A stretch of 64,000 nt of DNA, from NCBI GenBank assembly GCA_039583875.1, contig CM077157.1:77438346-77502345 (forward strand), written 5' to 3'. Below, piece by piece: positions 32,745 to 44,848 of the stretch. The DNA is from Platanthera guangdongensis. Its lineage: Eukaryota > Streptophyta > Magnoliopsida > Asparagales > Orchidaceae. The position numbers and the translations under genes were made by a program. Under the pieces are notes generated by a model. The model was given only the letters and a program-made list of their open reading frames with translations, was not told the origin of the DNA and searched no databases. Within the stretch, counting starts at the first letter, position 1. The number at the start of each line of letters is the position of its first letter.

Positions 32745-35700
32745 ATGGCTGTGTCAGTTGTTGTTCTTGCTGCAATGAAGTTTGATGCTGGGTTTGATAT
32801 TTTTATAGAATCCTTTAGCACGACTGATCAGATTTTTCAAGATATACTGGGTTTGTTCAAGGATCAGAATCTGACTGCCATAATGACCACCAGGATCAAG
32901 CTGGCTTCTGATGAGATCAAGGAGTGGGTTTATACTGCCCATAATCAAGATAACAGTACCATAGTTGGGTCAATAGCTGGAACCCAGGCACCCTTAACCC
33001 CAACAATTTTATCAGAAGTTTTTGGATTGAGAAATGGAGAAGACTCTGCTGAATTATCTGGAGATGAGTTTTTTGAACTGCTTGCCAGGATGGGTCATCC
33101 AGAGGGAAACCTTAGCAAGCTATTCAAGAGGAATCTGTCTGTTGAATATAGGTTCCTGGCAGATGTGGTAGGGAAAGTGCTACTGGCAAAGCACTCTGCC
33201 CATGATACTATATCCAGACATCAGCTCTGTCTCATGGGAGCTCTTGTGGATAAGAAAAATCTGAACTGGGGAGAGGTTTTCTTTGACCTCATCAAAAAGA
33301 AAATAAACAAAAGTTTTGTTAATTTTGGAAGAATTACTGGAGTATTTCTGCAGCATAGGTGTCCTGCCTTGCTAGTCTCCTCTGGAGCTCATATCAATGC
33401 CTCCAAGAGACTGACCTGTGCCCTCTTTGGAAAGTGGGACAGGCAAATCAGTAAGCCTAGTAGGCCCTCCTCCAGTGCTCCTTCAGGCACAAGGACTCCA
33501 AGAGTCAATCCTCCACAGGTCTCTGCCACTGCAGATGACCTGGCTGCTGCTGCTGCCTCTCCTCCTCCTCCAATTCCATCCCTGCCCCTACCATCCACCA
33601 TTCCAGCTCCATCCACCATTATCATATCCAGCCCATCTCCAACATCAACACCATCCCCAGAACCCATTTTACCTCCACCAGCAGACCACTTCCACCCACT
33701 GTTCTCTTACCCTCCACCAGATGTGACCTCTTCACCCTCTATTCCATCCTTCACCCTACTGGATGACTCCTTTATGGATGATTCCCCTTCACCCCCTCCT
33801 GAGTTACCCTCCTCCTCCACTTCATTTCAAGACCTACTACACCACATCATAGACCAACCAACATTCATCCCATCCACATCCATTCCCTTATCCTCCATAT
33901 CCACCCTACCAACACCTCAGCCATCCATTCCACCATTCTCCAGCTCTTCACTTCCAGAACCTTCAGCTGCTTCCCTACCATCTACCTCTGCTCCAGCTCT
34001 TGAGCAAGTAGACCTCTCAGCCCTAGCTGACAGGCTGTATGAGTTACTTGCCCCCAGGCTAACTCTGCTGTTGGAGACCTCTTTGGTTCCACTCCACCTG
34101 TCAGTGGCAACCCTTTCTGCCAGGCTCTCTTCCCTCTTCCCTCAGGCAGCACCTACAGCAGTGTGCCTTGATCCAGATGTATCTGCATCTAGGCAGGGGG
34201 AGATGCCATATGAATAGAATCTTCATGCTGCTGCTGCTGCTGTGAGCCCTCTCTCTGCTGCTGCTGTGCCTCCTTCTGCAGTTCTTGCAATAGACCTCAG
34301 GTCTTTGCTATCTGTTTTTGATTCTGCCTACTTTAGATGTTTGCCAGAGGTCCATGCTGTCCAGCCTCCAGAAGACTTATCCAAGGCCCTTGTGCCTCTT
34401 TCCTGCTGTGACCCTAGCATGATCACTGCCTTTGTAAATTCAGTCATTGCTGCTGCTGCTTCTCCTGAGGAAAGGATTGTTGATACTGCTGATGCTGAAG
34501 TTTCTGCTGTTTCTGATGCACCAATTTCCAAGGACTTTCTTATGACAGAGGCCACTGAATTTGAGTCTTCTGCAGACTTTGATGATGATTCTGTGGCAGT
34601 TAGTGAATCTGTTGCTGTTAGTGAAGTTTTTGCTGTTGTCAGTAAAGTTTCTGCTGATGTTAGTGAGACAGTTTCTGCTGTTGTCACCTCTCCAGAGCCA
34701 ACTGCTGCTGTTGTTGCACCTTCTCCATCTGCTGTTGTCCCTGTTGTTACCATCTCAACACCTGCTGCTGCTGTTTCAACTTCTTCCTCATATGCCTCTG
34801 TTCAGCTTAAGAAAGATTTAATGAAGAAAATAGATGTTCTCTATGAGGACCAGAGTTCTGAATCTGATGAATTTAAAACAGACTCTGATGATTCTTCTGC
34901 TACCATTGCCAGGAAAAGGAAGGCCAGGAGCAAGGCTATGAAAAGGGTTCCTCCTGCTAAAGTTAAAGATAACAATGATATCCCATATTACATTCTGCAT
35001 AACTGCCCAATCACTGAACACTGGATGCAATATTCTAAGAATCAGCTGAAAGTAATGAAGAAAAAGAGAAAATATGAGAAGGGCTCATCCCAATTCCAGT
35101 ACTCTCATCCTCCTCCACCACCTCCTCCTGATGCAGGTGCAGGTGGAAGCTCTGCAAGTCAACCCCCAGCCAAAAGTCAGGCTCCCTATCAACCTCATGG
35201 CAGATCTTACCAAAGGGAAAGCCAATCCAGGGGTGCACATTCTAGGAGAGGAGGATATAGAGGTACTCAAAGAGATATTCAGGTTTATTCCAAAGGGTAC
35301 TCCAGTCAGCACCCATATTCTAGGGGAGGACATAGTTCTTCTGATACAACCTCTGGTCCTTTCCCCTACAAGCTAAAAGAGACTGTGTCTGCCAGGCCTC
35401 CTCAAGACAATCCTTCCAACAGGTATGAGCCACCTGTACCTTTTGAGGACCCTGAAAATAACCCAGCTGCTTGGACTGCCAGGTTAAAGGAATTAGCTGC
35501 ACTGGACCAGATTAAAAAGGCCAGAGATCAAGGATTAGATTCTTCTAACATTTCTACAATGTCTGAACAGAGACAAAAAGAATTAGAGAGATATGCTTCC
35601 AGTAAATTCTTTGATGCTGACAGATACATGGAATTACATCCTGAAGTAGTGGTCCCCAGGCCTAAAAAGCAAACTTATTTGGGTGCAGCAGATGACACCA

Positions 35701-35768
35701 GATCCAACAAAGAAGCCCTAAATACTAACAGAGAAATTAAAATGGTTAAAGGCAAAGAGAAGAAATGA
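32745..35768 (+). pseudogene. Element F env-like ORF, nearly intact (one internal TAG)
   Basis: A single frame of about 1,007 codons, broken only by TAG at 34215-34217. ATG at 32745 gives the longest form; ATG at 32775 is also possible. Residues 1-230 carry the domain shared with A, B and C (FLADVVGKVLLAK, HDTISRHQL, NWGEVFFDLI, LFGKWDRQ). About 235-430 is Pro/Ser-rich. Near 490 and 600-680 it is Ala/Val/Ser-rich with SESVAVSEVFAVVSK-type repeats. An acidic Ser/Asp cluster follows near 700-725, then a basic KRKARSKAMKR stretch, an Arg/Gly/Tyr-rich part and a Lys-rich tail. I see no signal peptide or membrane helix. The basic and RG-rich C-terminal half suggests nucleic-acid contact, which is inference. 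Confidence 0.8.
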
Positions 35769-35920
35769 TATTGTAAGGTGACATTTTCTGTGATCTCTGA
35801 CTGCTATCTGGATGATATATATTTCTGTGTTTCTGCTATGTCTAGCTGTTGCATTTCTGTGTTTCTGATTGTATGTTGTTATTTAAAGTTTTTCCAAAGC
35901 CTGTAAATCGTAATCCTAAC

Positions 35921-35936
35921 CCAAATAGTGCGAGAT
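35921..35936 (+). other. Degraded polypurine tract of F
   Basis: CCAAATAGTGCGAGAT directly before the LTR aligns with CAAATAGGGGGAGAT of A and C but has lost several G residues. Confidence 0.55.
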
Positions 35937-37445
35937 TGTTGGAACACCCTATTACTAATTTGGGTCAGGATCACTATGTCTCTAGGAATCTTTGCTTGAC
36001 CTTCTGTATAGCTAAATAGGTCAATTAGAATTGAGTCTAAGGGTTAGAAGTCTAGGTTTGGAAGCTGCCCTGAAGACCAGGATTCTCAGTCTGGATACTA
36101 AGTCATATCGTCGAGCTCAGCACGACAATTCGTCGAACTCCGATCGACGATCGTCTAGCTCAACTTCGACAAGATCGTCGAACTCCATTCGACGATCGCT
36201 GAGCTCAACATCATTATATCGTCGAACTCCATTCGACGATCGGTGAGCTCAGGTCGACGACTTTTGACTCTGCTTTGGATCTTTATCTCTGAGCTCAGTT
36301 CGACGATCTTTGAGCTCAGATCGACGATATTTTACTGCTGTATATTTACAGATCGCTGAGCTCAGCTCGACGATAGCAGAGCTCAGTTTGACGATTTCAG
36401 ATAACTTCCAGGATATTTCTTAATTCAAATTCAAATCAGTTAGGAGTTATTCTGCAATTAATTCAGAGATTTGCTAGCCGTTTTCATTTATTTCTGGACC
36501 AAGTTTCAAGGGATTTTTCAAGGAATAATTCTCTGGACTTTCCTCCAGAAGAGATTATGCAATGAAGGATGCAATTAATGCAGGCCAACGGCTATACTTG
36601 ACAGAGAATGATATTCTATTCTGGACCAGAGAATAAAAGACAGAATGTTTTTTGAATCTAAAAGAACAACAAGAAGAACACACACAATACAGAGAGAGAA
36701 TACAGATTACAGAGACACATTCAAAAATCTTCTGTCACAAAGAATTATGAAGAACACTCATCCAAAGAGATCAAGCTTTCTCAAATCTTCAGATCTCTGT
36801 AGTTTTCAAAGTGTTCAAGGCCAACATATTTCCAGACTCCAGACACTCAACATTTCAGCTATTGCTGAAATCATCTATTGCTGGAGTTCAACCTTTGAAG
36901 CCCTATCATCCTCAGCAAAGCTTTTCTTCCTGAAGATTTCAAGGATTCAGGGGGAGCTTTGACTTCAATCCACATAGTCTTCTCAGTTGTTTGAGAAAGA
37001 GAAGACTTCCATCACTCTCTCACCCCCACTCTGTAAAGGGTTTCTCAAAGTCCCTTCAAAAGTTTGAGCTTGGTTTTTGAGCACCTTGTCAAAAGCTCAT
37101 TGGTGGCAAGACACCTGATCAAAAAATCTGCTTTGGTTTTTGAGCACCTTATCAAAAGCTCATTGGTGCCCAGGACACCTGATCAACTTATCCTGCAGTG
37201 GATTCTTACCTAGGGTGGTAGAAGAGTGGATGTACCCAAGTTTGGGGAACCACTATATTTCCTTGTGTCTTCTGGTTTTGCTTGCTTTCATTTTTGTTTC
37301 TGGCCTTGATTTTTCTGTGCTTAGTTTTTGCTTAACTTAGTGCTGTGATTAGATTTATTTTTGCTTCCCTGCTCACACATATTACAACAATTGTTGTAAA
37401 AACTTTTAAAGCACCATATGCTCTATTCACCCCCCCTCTAGAGTA
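35937..37445 (+). repeat. 3' LTR of element F
   Basis: It begins TGTTGGAACACCC and ends near CACCCCCCCTCTAGAGTA. About 1.51 kb, related in layout and sequence to the solo LTR G (for example the CTTCTCAGTTGTTTGAGAAAG and GTGGATGTACCCA segments). It holds a GTCGAACTCC/TTCGACGATC array at 36106-36400. The right end is set by where element E coding resumes and may be off by about 10 bp. Confidence 0.72.
36106..36400 (+). repeat. GTCGAACTCC-TTCGACGATC inverted iterons (F LTR)
   Basis: Several inverted units with arms TCGTCGAA and TTCGACGA lie near 36128-36160, 36174-36200 and 36219-36245, with GAGCTC motifs between them. Looser copies extend to about 36400. The core is the one used in F's internal spacer. 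Confidence 0.8.
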
Positions 37446-37968
37446 TATATTGATATATTTGACCCCTTGGGAGTTTTTAGTATGGAGGCATTATCCATAC
37501 CAAATTTCTTAATCAGCTCCCTGGTGAACTTAAATTGGGAGATGGATAATCTATCTTCAGACTGTCTTACTTGGAGGCCCAATAAGTACTTGAGCTCACT
37601 CACATTGCTTATCTCAAATTTCCCTTGCATAATTTTATCAAACTTTTTGCAAAGGTTATCATCAATAGACCCAAAAATTATGTCATCTACATAAATTTTG
37701 ACTAGTATGATCTTGCCCTTGTATTCCCTTAAGAATAGAGTCTTGTCTATCTTTCCCCTTGAAAACTTGTTCTCAATGAGAAAGTTTGACAGGGTCTCAT
37801 ACCATTCCCTTGTGGCTTATTTCAACCCATACAAAGATTTACTAAGTCAATAGACATAATCAGGAGAGTTAGGAACAACAAAACCTGATGGTTGCTCAAC
37901 ATAGATTTCTTCCCTTATGTAACCATTGAGGAAGTCTAACTTCACATCCATCTGGTAGACTTTGAATC
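37446..37968 (-). pseudogene. Element E pol, RT fragment
   Basis: Minus-strand RT from [14 protein letters not shown] (near 37960) through YVDDIIFGS (near 37685) to MDNASILKTPKGSNIS (near 37450). The next residues of the protein are found at 31268, across the TRIM/F block. In-frame stops lie near 37818 and 37848. Confidence 0.82.
37964..37968 (+). repeat. Target site duplication of solo LTR G (left)
   Basis: GAATC, identical to 39469-39473. Confidence 0.88.
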
Positions 37969-39468
37969 TATTGGATCCCTAATTTGTATTTGGGCTAGGT
38001 TCACTGAGTTAGGATGTCTTTGACCCACCTTATATAGTCAGGGTCATTGGTTGTGTCCTAGAGTCTAGGGTTTGTCCTTAGAACATCATCATGTGGACCA
38101 TCAATCCTCCAGACTGCTAGAGAAACTGAAGACTTAGAGATATCTTTAGCTCAAGGAAATGTGTTTGACGTTCGTCGATCTCAGCTCAACGAACCATATT
38201 CCTTAGTCGACGATTTCTGGTCTATTATTTGAATCCTTCTCATCCAGAGACTTCTCGGATTCTGTCTAAGTCCACAATCATTCTTCGGTCGACGAATTTG
38301 GATATCTGTTCGACGAATGATGATTGTCAGTTCGACGAAGATCGTAGCAGAATTGACAAGTTTCCCTTGAAGACTAATTGTTATTGTCTGGTCGACGAAC
38401 TCATCAGCTCAGCTCGACGAACTGTGAACTCAGCTCGACGATTTTTGTTCTTCGTTCAACGATTCTAGACATGGTCTTCTCCAGTTTTCTGTCCTTTTTC
38501 TTGGCGATGATTCCTGAGTAATTAATGCTCAATCTTCTCGGAATGTTACCGTTAGAACGAGCATTGATCATGGATTATTACATGCCATTTTTCCATGGGA
38601 CAGTTAGGGAATTCATTCATTGTCACTTCCTTCTCAGGCCGACTGCATTTACTGCTCAAGGATTCAAATTTCGAATGTGTTTTTTTAGTCAGTTTCAAGA
38701 AAAGAAATGATTAAGCAGTCCAGCTGACACACATTACATTCAAGAAGTCTTACAGAAATCAAAAGTTTTCACACACTGCAATCAGCCTAGGCCAGAGAAC
38801 ATCACCATCAAGAAGAAGAACATACATTTTCTATCAAGAGTCTTCTTCTTTCAACCCTACAGGACAACTTCAGAAGGACAATAATAACTCTATCTTTCAA
38901 AGAAGTTTCTGAAGCAATCTATGGTCAAGGCAATCAAGTTTTTGAAGACCTGTCACCCTGAAGACGAGCTCCAGATTTCCTGATCCATTCAAGATCTCAG
39001 GGGGAGCAATCTGCTGAAATCAATCCACGAGTCTTCTCAGTTGTTATTGAGAAAGAGAAGGCACCATCACCTTTTTCATTCTCTGTACAGGGTTTTAATT
39101 CCCTTCAAAATTATTCCTGGTTGCAAGTCTCCTACCAAAAGACTTGAGGTTTTGGTTTTTGAGCACCTGAACAAAAGCTCATTGGTGTCAGGCACCTGAT
39201 CAAAAATCTGAGTGGATTCCTACCAGGGTGGTAGAAGAGTGGATGTACCCAGGTTGGGGAACCACTATAATTTCTTGTGTCGTCTGGTTGCCCTTTTTCT
39301 TTTATTTTGGCTGTGTTCTGTGATTTGTTAAGTTGCTGTCCTTATTACTTTGTTTGCTAACCTGTTCACCTAGGATTACAACAAAAGTTGTAAAGATTTT
39401 GTAAGAGACCACAATACTCTATTCACCCCCCCCCCTCTACAGTATTTCAGATCTAACCTTCACTTTCA
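37969..39468 (+). mobile_element. Element G: solo LTR of the F-like group
   Basis: A single LTR of 1,500 bp, TATTGGATCCC to CACTTTCA, inserted in the RT region of E and flanked by GAATC on both sides. No second LTR and no internal sequence are present. It has the C-tract/CTCTACAG terminus, a GTGGATGTACCCAG segment shared with F's LTR, and TCGACGAA/TTCGACGA iterons at about 38165-38465. It is the expected product of recombination between the LTRs of a full element. Confidence 0.88.
38165..38465 (+). repeat. GTTCGACGAA/GCTCGACGA iterons in solo LTR G
   Basis: About ten TCGACGA or TCGTCGA cores, many in the context CAGCTCGACGA or GTTCGACGA, lie in the upstream half of the LTR. They are related to the F iterons but not identical. 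Confidence 0.75.
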
Positions 39469-39473
39469 GAATC
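39469..39473 (+). repeat. Target site duplication of solo LTR G (right)
   Basis: GAATC, identical to 37964-37968. Confidence 0.88.
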
Positions 39474-40716
39474 CCTTGTGGGTAGTAAATGCAATAAATA
39501 GTCTGATGGCTTCTAGTCTATATACTAGGGCAAAGGTTTGATCAAAATCAATAGCTTCTTATTGTCTATAACCCTTGGCCACACGCATAGCCTTATTCTT
39601 AATTATAACACAATTTTCATCAAACTTGTTCCTATAGATCCACTTGGTTCCAATGATTTTATGTCCTTGTGGACTGGGAACCAGCTTTCATACCTTACAT
39701 TTCTTGAACTGGTTCAGTTTCTCTTGCATTGCCACAATCCAATATTGGTTTATGTTGGCCTCTTCAAATCTTTTGGGCTCAATCTAAGATAAAATGCTAG
39801 AATACATGGCTATATTTAGGATTTTGCTCCTTATTGTGACCCGTTGGCTGGCATCACAAAAAATCTAATGTCTAGGATGATCTTTGAGATGCCTGACTAT
39901 ATGGGGCATTCTTCCTTCAACATCTTGAGCTTCAATGGCTGGATCTTGTTGTACTTCATCCACACCATGTGTGCTAAGTTCTTCTTCTAAAATGCACACT
40001 CCTTCATCTTCATCTTGGGCTGCAGAAGATGCTTCCTTGATGGATAGTTTGTCTATCAATAATTCTGTACCTGCAAATCTACATGAGGAGCTTGGTAGCT
40101 CATTGTTAATTATAGAAGACTCATCAAATACTACATTTATAGATTCTTCCACAACTTGATTTTTCAAGTTGTAGACCCTATATGCTTTGCTATAATTATT
40201 GTACCCAATAAATATCATATCATAGGATTTAACAACAAACTTAGTTAGGAAAGATTTCCCATTGTTGAGAACATAGCATTTGCTTCCAAAGATTTTGAAG
40301 TAGGAAAGGTTTGGTTTTCTGCCCTTCATTATCTCATAAGGAGTCTTCTTATGATCCTTGGTGATAGAAGCTCTATTCAGGACATGACATACAATATTTA
40401 CTGCCTCAACCCAGAAATATTCTAGGGGAGATGTGTTACTTAGCAATGTCCTGCCAGCTTCTATGAGAGTTCTATTTTTCCTCTCAGCAATCCCATTTTG
40501 CTGGGGTGTTCTTGGAGAAGAAAATTCTTGGTGAATCTCTTGTTCTTGACAGAACATTGCCATGCCTTTAGATTGGAATTCAATGTCATGGTCACTTATG
40601 ATTTTGACCACTATACTATTTAATTCATTCTGAAATTTCTTGACAAAGGACCTGAAGATATCAAGGTTTTCAGACTTTTTCTTAAGAAAGAAGAGCCAAA
40701 GTCAACTATAGTGTCC
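39469..40716 (-). pseudogene. Element E pol, integrase to RT N-terminus
   Basis: Minus strand. The integrase core lies at about 40716-40300 with [26 protein letters not shown] and YFWVEAVN. Next come the linker (NNGKSFLTKF, YRVYNL, VVFDE), an acidic variable region, and the start of RT down to FTTHKGF at 39474. An open stretch of 248 codons spans 40611-39865. It joins 37446-37968 across solo LTR G. The right end is cut at 40716 inside integrase. Confidence 0.83.
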
Positions 40717-41398
40717 AAAAATACAATAACTCAATAATTATACAATATATAACAATTTCAAAAATTAACTTTCATTAATAGAACTTACCTAACCAAAAAC
40801 TTTGATCTTTTGCTAGGAAAATATTAGAACACTGGATGAATCATCAAAGAATATTAGAACTAACCTACCCGAATACTTTGAGAAAATACATGGTAACAGC
40901 ACAAGCCACTTGTAGAGTTTTTGCAGGCATGAAAAAAGGCCAATAAAATAGATAAAAATTATATTCTATTAAGAATTAAGAAAATGGAAATTTTAGAGTA
41001 AAATTAAATTTTAGAAATTTAATAACCTCTTGGGGGAAGAGGTGACAGTAAGACTTTAGATAAACTAACCATTGAGGCCTTGACTGGTCAAAGAAATCGG
41101 GAGCATGTGGCCAAACTGAGTGTGAAATCGGGAGCCTGAAGTAGGTTTAGATCGGGAGCGAATAATCAGAACTCAGTGGGGGAAATCAGGAAAGGTGGAG
41201 TCGTCGAGGGCCAGGCGCTGGAGGTATGTCAACATCATTTCTAACAGTGTTGTCTAGCGATTGAGGTGGTAGAGTCTGTCGCCATCTTCATGGAACAAAC
41301 AGAGATGCCCAGGGATACGCAGATTATGGCACTCTAACGTCACTGCTCGCTACTCGCTACGCCCCTTCGTTGGTGTAGGAAGAAGATCCTGATGAAAT
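40717..41398. other. Unassigned sequence left of element H
   Basis: An AT-rich first half and a more GC-rich second half with no coding region I recognise. It may be interior of the DNA transposon whose terminus lies at 62241-62253, since H sits between the two. Its last 25 bases recur at 61608-61632. Confidence 0.4.
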
Positions 41399-42714
41399 TG
41401 TTGAAATCTGTGAAGTGAAAGTGGGTGAATGGAAGGCTTGGGCAACCCATCCGCGCGGACTACGCGGACAGGGTTGGCGGGCTGCTAAGTCGGCAGGGAT
41501 GTTGCAGGAGGCTTGCTCTATGGCGGCCTGGGCGGTCTGTTCGCGTGGACTACGCAGACAGCAGCATCGGTCTGTCAGACCGGCGTATTCTCAGCATGCG
41601 ATTGGATCCCAGGAAGTAATCGGGAGGATAGAAACTCTATCCACGAAGTCCGACATGAAGCAGACTGATGAACTGGAGCTCGGCAGACCGGTTTGGCTGT
41701 TGCCTTGGTTTTTCTCTAGTGCAGCGGCAAGTGGAAGCCACAGAGACTGCCTGTTAGTGTGTACTGATACTGGAGCTCGTCGGGACAGGCGGACTGGTTC
41801 CAGTGTCCGCCAGTAAGTGCAGACTGGCCCTTGTGGCCAGTGGACTGGACTTGGTGAGTTCTGAACCAAGTCCAGGTTGGCTCAGTCCGGGGAGATCGTG
41901 CAGTGGAGCGCGGACTGTTTCTCTCAGTCCTCCAATCTCGGCAGGAGCGCTGTTGCCTTGATTGCTAGCTTGAGGATATGCAGACTGGAGATTGCGTGCC
42001 CAAGCATGCGGATTGGAGCTAGTGTCCGCTGAGTCCGGTTGAGCCTTGTGATGAGGATATGGATTCTGGGGTGCGGACTGATGAAGTCTGCAGGAGTTGG
42101 GGACTGGAGAAGTTTGCAGGAATTGTGGACTGTAGTCTGCAGGAGATACGAACTCATGTGTCTGTTGTGTTAGCAGACTTGAGCTGTGTCTGCTGAGTCC
42201 GGCAATGCCTTGGTGATTAGGCAATGGACTCGGTGAAGCGGACTAGAGCTATCCTCAGCAGACTGAAGCGGTGTGTCCGCTGAGTCCAGCTTTGTGCTTT
42301 TGTGGTAGCCGTGGGCTCGGGATTCGCGGACTGATGTGGCGAGTCCGCTGAGTACGGCAGAAGCCTTGGTATTGGGGCTGTGGACTCGAGGTATATGGGC
42401 TGGTGCCTTGTCCGTGGATTGGCGGACAAATGCTGCCGCAGAGTCCAACTGTGGTGGTCCTGACTTGGCCTTTGGAGACAAGGTGGACTGGAGATTGCTG
42501 TCCGGCCTTGGTGTTGTCTTGGCAGCTTGGCCTTTGGTGACAAGGCAGACTGGAGATTGGAGTCCGGCCTTGGAGAAGCTAGGCGGACTGGCTATCTGCA
42601 CAGGAGCGGCGAACTGGAGTGTGTGACCGCAGGCTGGCAGACATACTTGTTCTTGCTGCAGGATGTGGCGGTTATCCTATCAGCTAGGGCGGTGACCATA
42701 CTCATCATCGTGCC

Positions 42715-42721
42715 TATAAAT
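42715..42721 (+). promoter_or_regulatory. TATA box of H 5' LTR
   Basis: TATAAAT in GCCTATAAATAGGACCC. The same box occurs at 58902, 59837 and 60772 in the 3' LTR. Confidence 0.65.
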
Positions 42722-43009
42722 AGGACCCATGTAACATCAGGAAATAACTTAGAGAGGGAGAGAACAGAAGTAAGTGAACAGTAATTTTGAGCTCGCGTAA
42801 GATGCTGCGGACTGGACTATGGTGTCCGCGTGGTTTGATAAAGTTGATCGGGTTGTGTTGTGCAGGTTGTGCGGATATCGCTCGAAAGCCAGGACTTGGC
42901 TCTGATTGCAGTCAGGGACAGTGCAGACTCTGTGGTTAAGCAACATGCGATAAACAGCAGGCCCCGGATAGCGACTACGCGGTCTTCTCTTTGGCAACTT
43001 GGTTCAGGG

Positions 43010-43014
43010 TTCAG
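43010..43014 (+). repeat. Target site duplication of element I (left)
   Basis: TTCAG, identical to 54759-54763. The matching uninterrupted site in H's 3' LTR is near 61060-61070. Confidence 0.92.
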
Positions 43015-43562
43015 TGTAACGCCCCCGATTTTTCTGTGTTTTGTTTGATTTTGGATTAGCGTTACGATGACGCATTTCCGGCCCTTCGCCGTTGTAGAGC
43101 GCGGTCCTAGCTCTGTAGGTTCCTTGTGTAGCCTGGTTGTAGCCAGTTGGCAAGTTTCCCCAGCTAGCCGGAGTCTGTTTTGGTGACTCGGTTGGGCCTC
43201 TTAGGGAAATGCTTGCATTTTGGCTTCGGGAGGTGTTAGCCCGAGTTTTCGATCGTCAGATGTTGTTCTCGACCTCGTCGTTGTTTTCGTGGCTTGGTTG
43301 TTTAGCTACGGTGCGAGTTTTGGTCGAAATCCGAGATCGTTTGCCTTCGCGTCGTTTCGGCGTTGTTTTGTTAGCTGCATGTTTGTAATGTTTGCTGTGC
43401 AGTGTGTGGCCGTTGTGGCTGAGCTTGTAGGCAGGTGCCTTGTTTCTTGTTGGCTAGGTATTAGCAGGTTTCTTTTCTGTGTAAGTTTGGGTGTGTCGAG
43501 CTCGGGTAGAGCTCCCGTTTCTCCAGTCGACGAATTTTTTTGGTCGACAGGGTTTTTGTTGG

Positions 43563-44020
43563 AACACGGCCGTGACACGGGCGTGTCACGGGCGTGTCGC
43601 GGGCATGTCCTCCTTCGATTCGTCGAGCTGCGCTCGATGGTCGTCAGGCGGTGTTTAGTGAGAACACGGCCCTGTCACGGGCGTGTCGTGTCGAACACGG
43701 GCGTGACATTGGGGCCTGTCTCTCTGTTCGACGATCGACGCTCCACGATAGTCGGGCGGTGTTCGAGTTGGTACACGGCCTGTGACACGGGCGTGTCACA
43801 GGGCGTGTCCCCTGCTTCGTCGTGCGGAGATCGACTTTCGTCAAGTGGGTAGGTGCGTGAGTACACGCCCCGTGACACGGGCGTGTCGGGCCGTGTCACG
43901 GGCGTGTCTGGGGGGCGTGTCCCGTGTTTTCGTCGAGTAAAGATCGACGTTCGTCGAGTGTGTGAGTACACGCCCCGTGACACGGGCGTGTCGGGCCGTG
44001 TCACGGGCGTGTCTTGGGCG
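43563..44020 (+). repeat. GACACGGGCGTGTC iteron array (I 5' LTR)
   Basis: Clusters of GACACGGGCGTGTC and CACGGGCGTGTC, often overlapping head to tail, are separated by blocks of GTCGA/TCGAC motifs such as TCGACGATCGACG. Clusters lie near 43563-43605, 43665-43710, 43760-43812, 43860-43925 and 43970-44020. The motif is an imperfect palindrome, CpG-rich and in the U3 half. Confidence 0.88.
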
Positions 44021-44840
44021 TGTTCCGTACTTTTTTCCTGAAATCGTCTTTTGTTGCCGTGAACTGTTTTTCCTCCTCATTTTTCATCGTTCCCGAGTCT
44101 GGAGAGCTTCCAGCGGATGGGTTTTGAGAGGAGGCGGTGGTTGTTTTGACCGGCCATTTCGGGAAGGTTAGAGCCCGTTTTTCTCGTGTGATAGCGGATT
44201 CGGTTTGCTCTCGGCTAGATCTTCCCTTCCATGTAAGTTTTTCTTGATTTAAGGTTCGATTCCAGGAATTTCTAAATATCTGATTTCTTTCTTCCCTCAA
44301 GTTTCATCTTTGGTCTTCTAGGTGGCCGATCTTGCCGCCGGAGCCAAGCCGTGGTGCGGCTGTTGTTTGTTTTTCCGAAGAGGTAGAGGCAAGTGGCCCC
44401 TTGCCCTTGCCAAATTTATTTCTAACCTATGATCTGTTTTTATTTCTTGTGCATAAGCTCTGTTCTCTTTGTCTTTTTTCCTCCCTAGGGCAGCAGGTTA
44501 AGTTATTTCATCAAGCTTCTAATCAAGTGCTGATCCTTTATTTTCTTTTCTGGAATTTTAATCATGTTCTCTTTTGTCGGAGGTTTGGTGTTCTGTGGGT
44601 AGCTAGAGTTAGGGTGAGGCTGCGGTAGAGGTGGTTCAGGTTCGGTTGCGATAGTCCCGAGTAGTTAGGACGGAACGGAGGGTTGCGATTAAATTTCCAA
44701 CTCTCTGCTTGCTCGCAATGAGAGGGCTTAGGCTACGTTTTTTAGCAAGACTTACGTTTACCCTAAGTGGAAAGCGCTGACAGCATCGAGTGAGCCGAGC
44801 TCACTCAACGCCGTCACCCAGCATAGGACTTGCGGCTAAG

Positions 44841-44848
44841 TATTTATA
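44841..44848 (+). promoter_or_regulatory. Possible TATA box of I 5' LTR
   Basis: TATTTATA lies between two GAGTG-CTCAAC palindromes. It is conserved at 53461 in the 3' LTR. Placement is by motif only. Confidence 0.4.

Larger units (their letters stand above)
31774..37445 (+). mobile_element. Element F: 5'-truncated Sirevirus with long env-like ORF
   Basis: The order is RNase H, iteron spacer, env-like frame, polypurine tract and 3' LTR. The 5' LTR, gag and most of pol are absent; the sequence begins abruptly at RNase H next to the TRIM-like element. Coding regions are far better preserved than in A or B. Confidence 0.78.
41399..43014 (+). repeat. 5' LTR of element H, first part
   Basis: 1,616 bp up to the insertion point of element I. 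It aligns with 57586 onward, with a single copy of the 935-bp unit that is tripled there. GCGGACT and AGTCCGC words recur throughout. A TATA box lies at 42715. Confidence 0.85.

Noticed and set aside
34561..35376. Alternative-frame ORFs rich in Leu or Arg within F's env-like region
   Set aside because: Shadows of the long plus-strand frame 32745-35768, produced by CTG/CTC-rich codons.
43220..43852. 210-codon frame in the LTR of I (and its copy at 51839)
   Set aside because: It runs through the palindrome array, has no recognised domain and is paired with equally long antisense frames.
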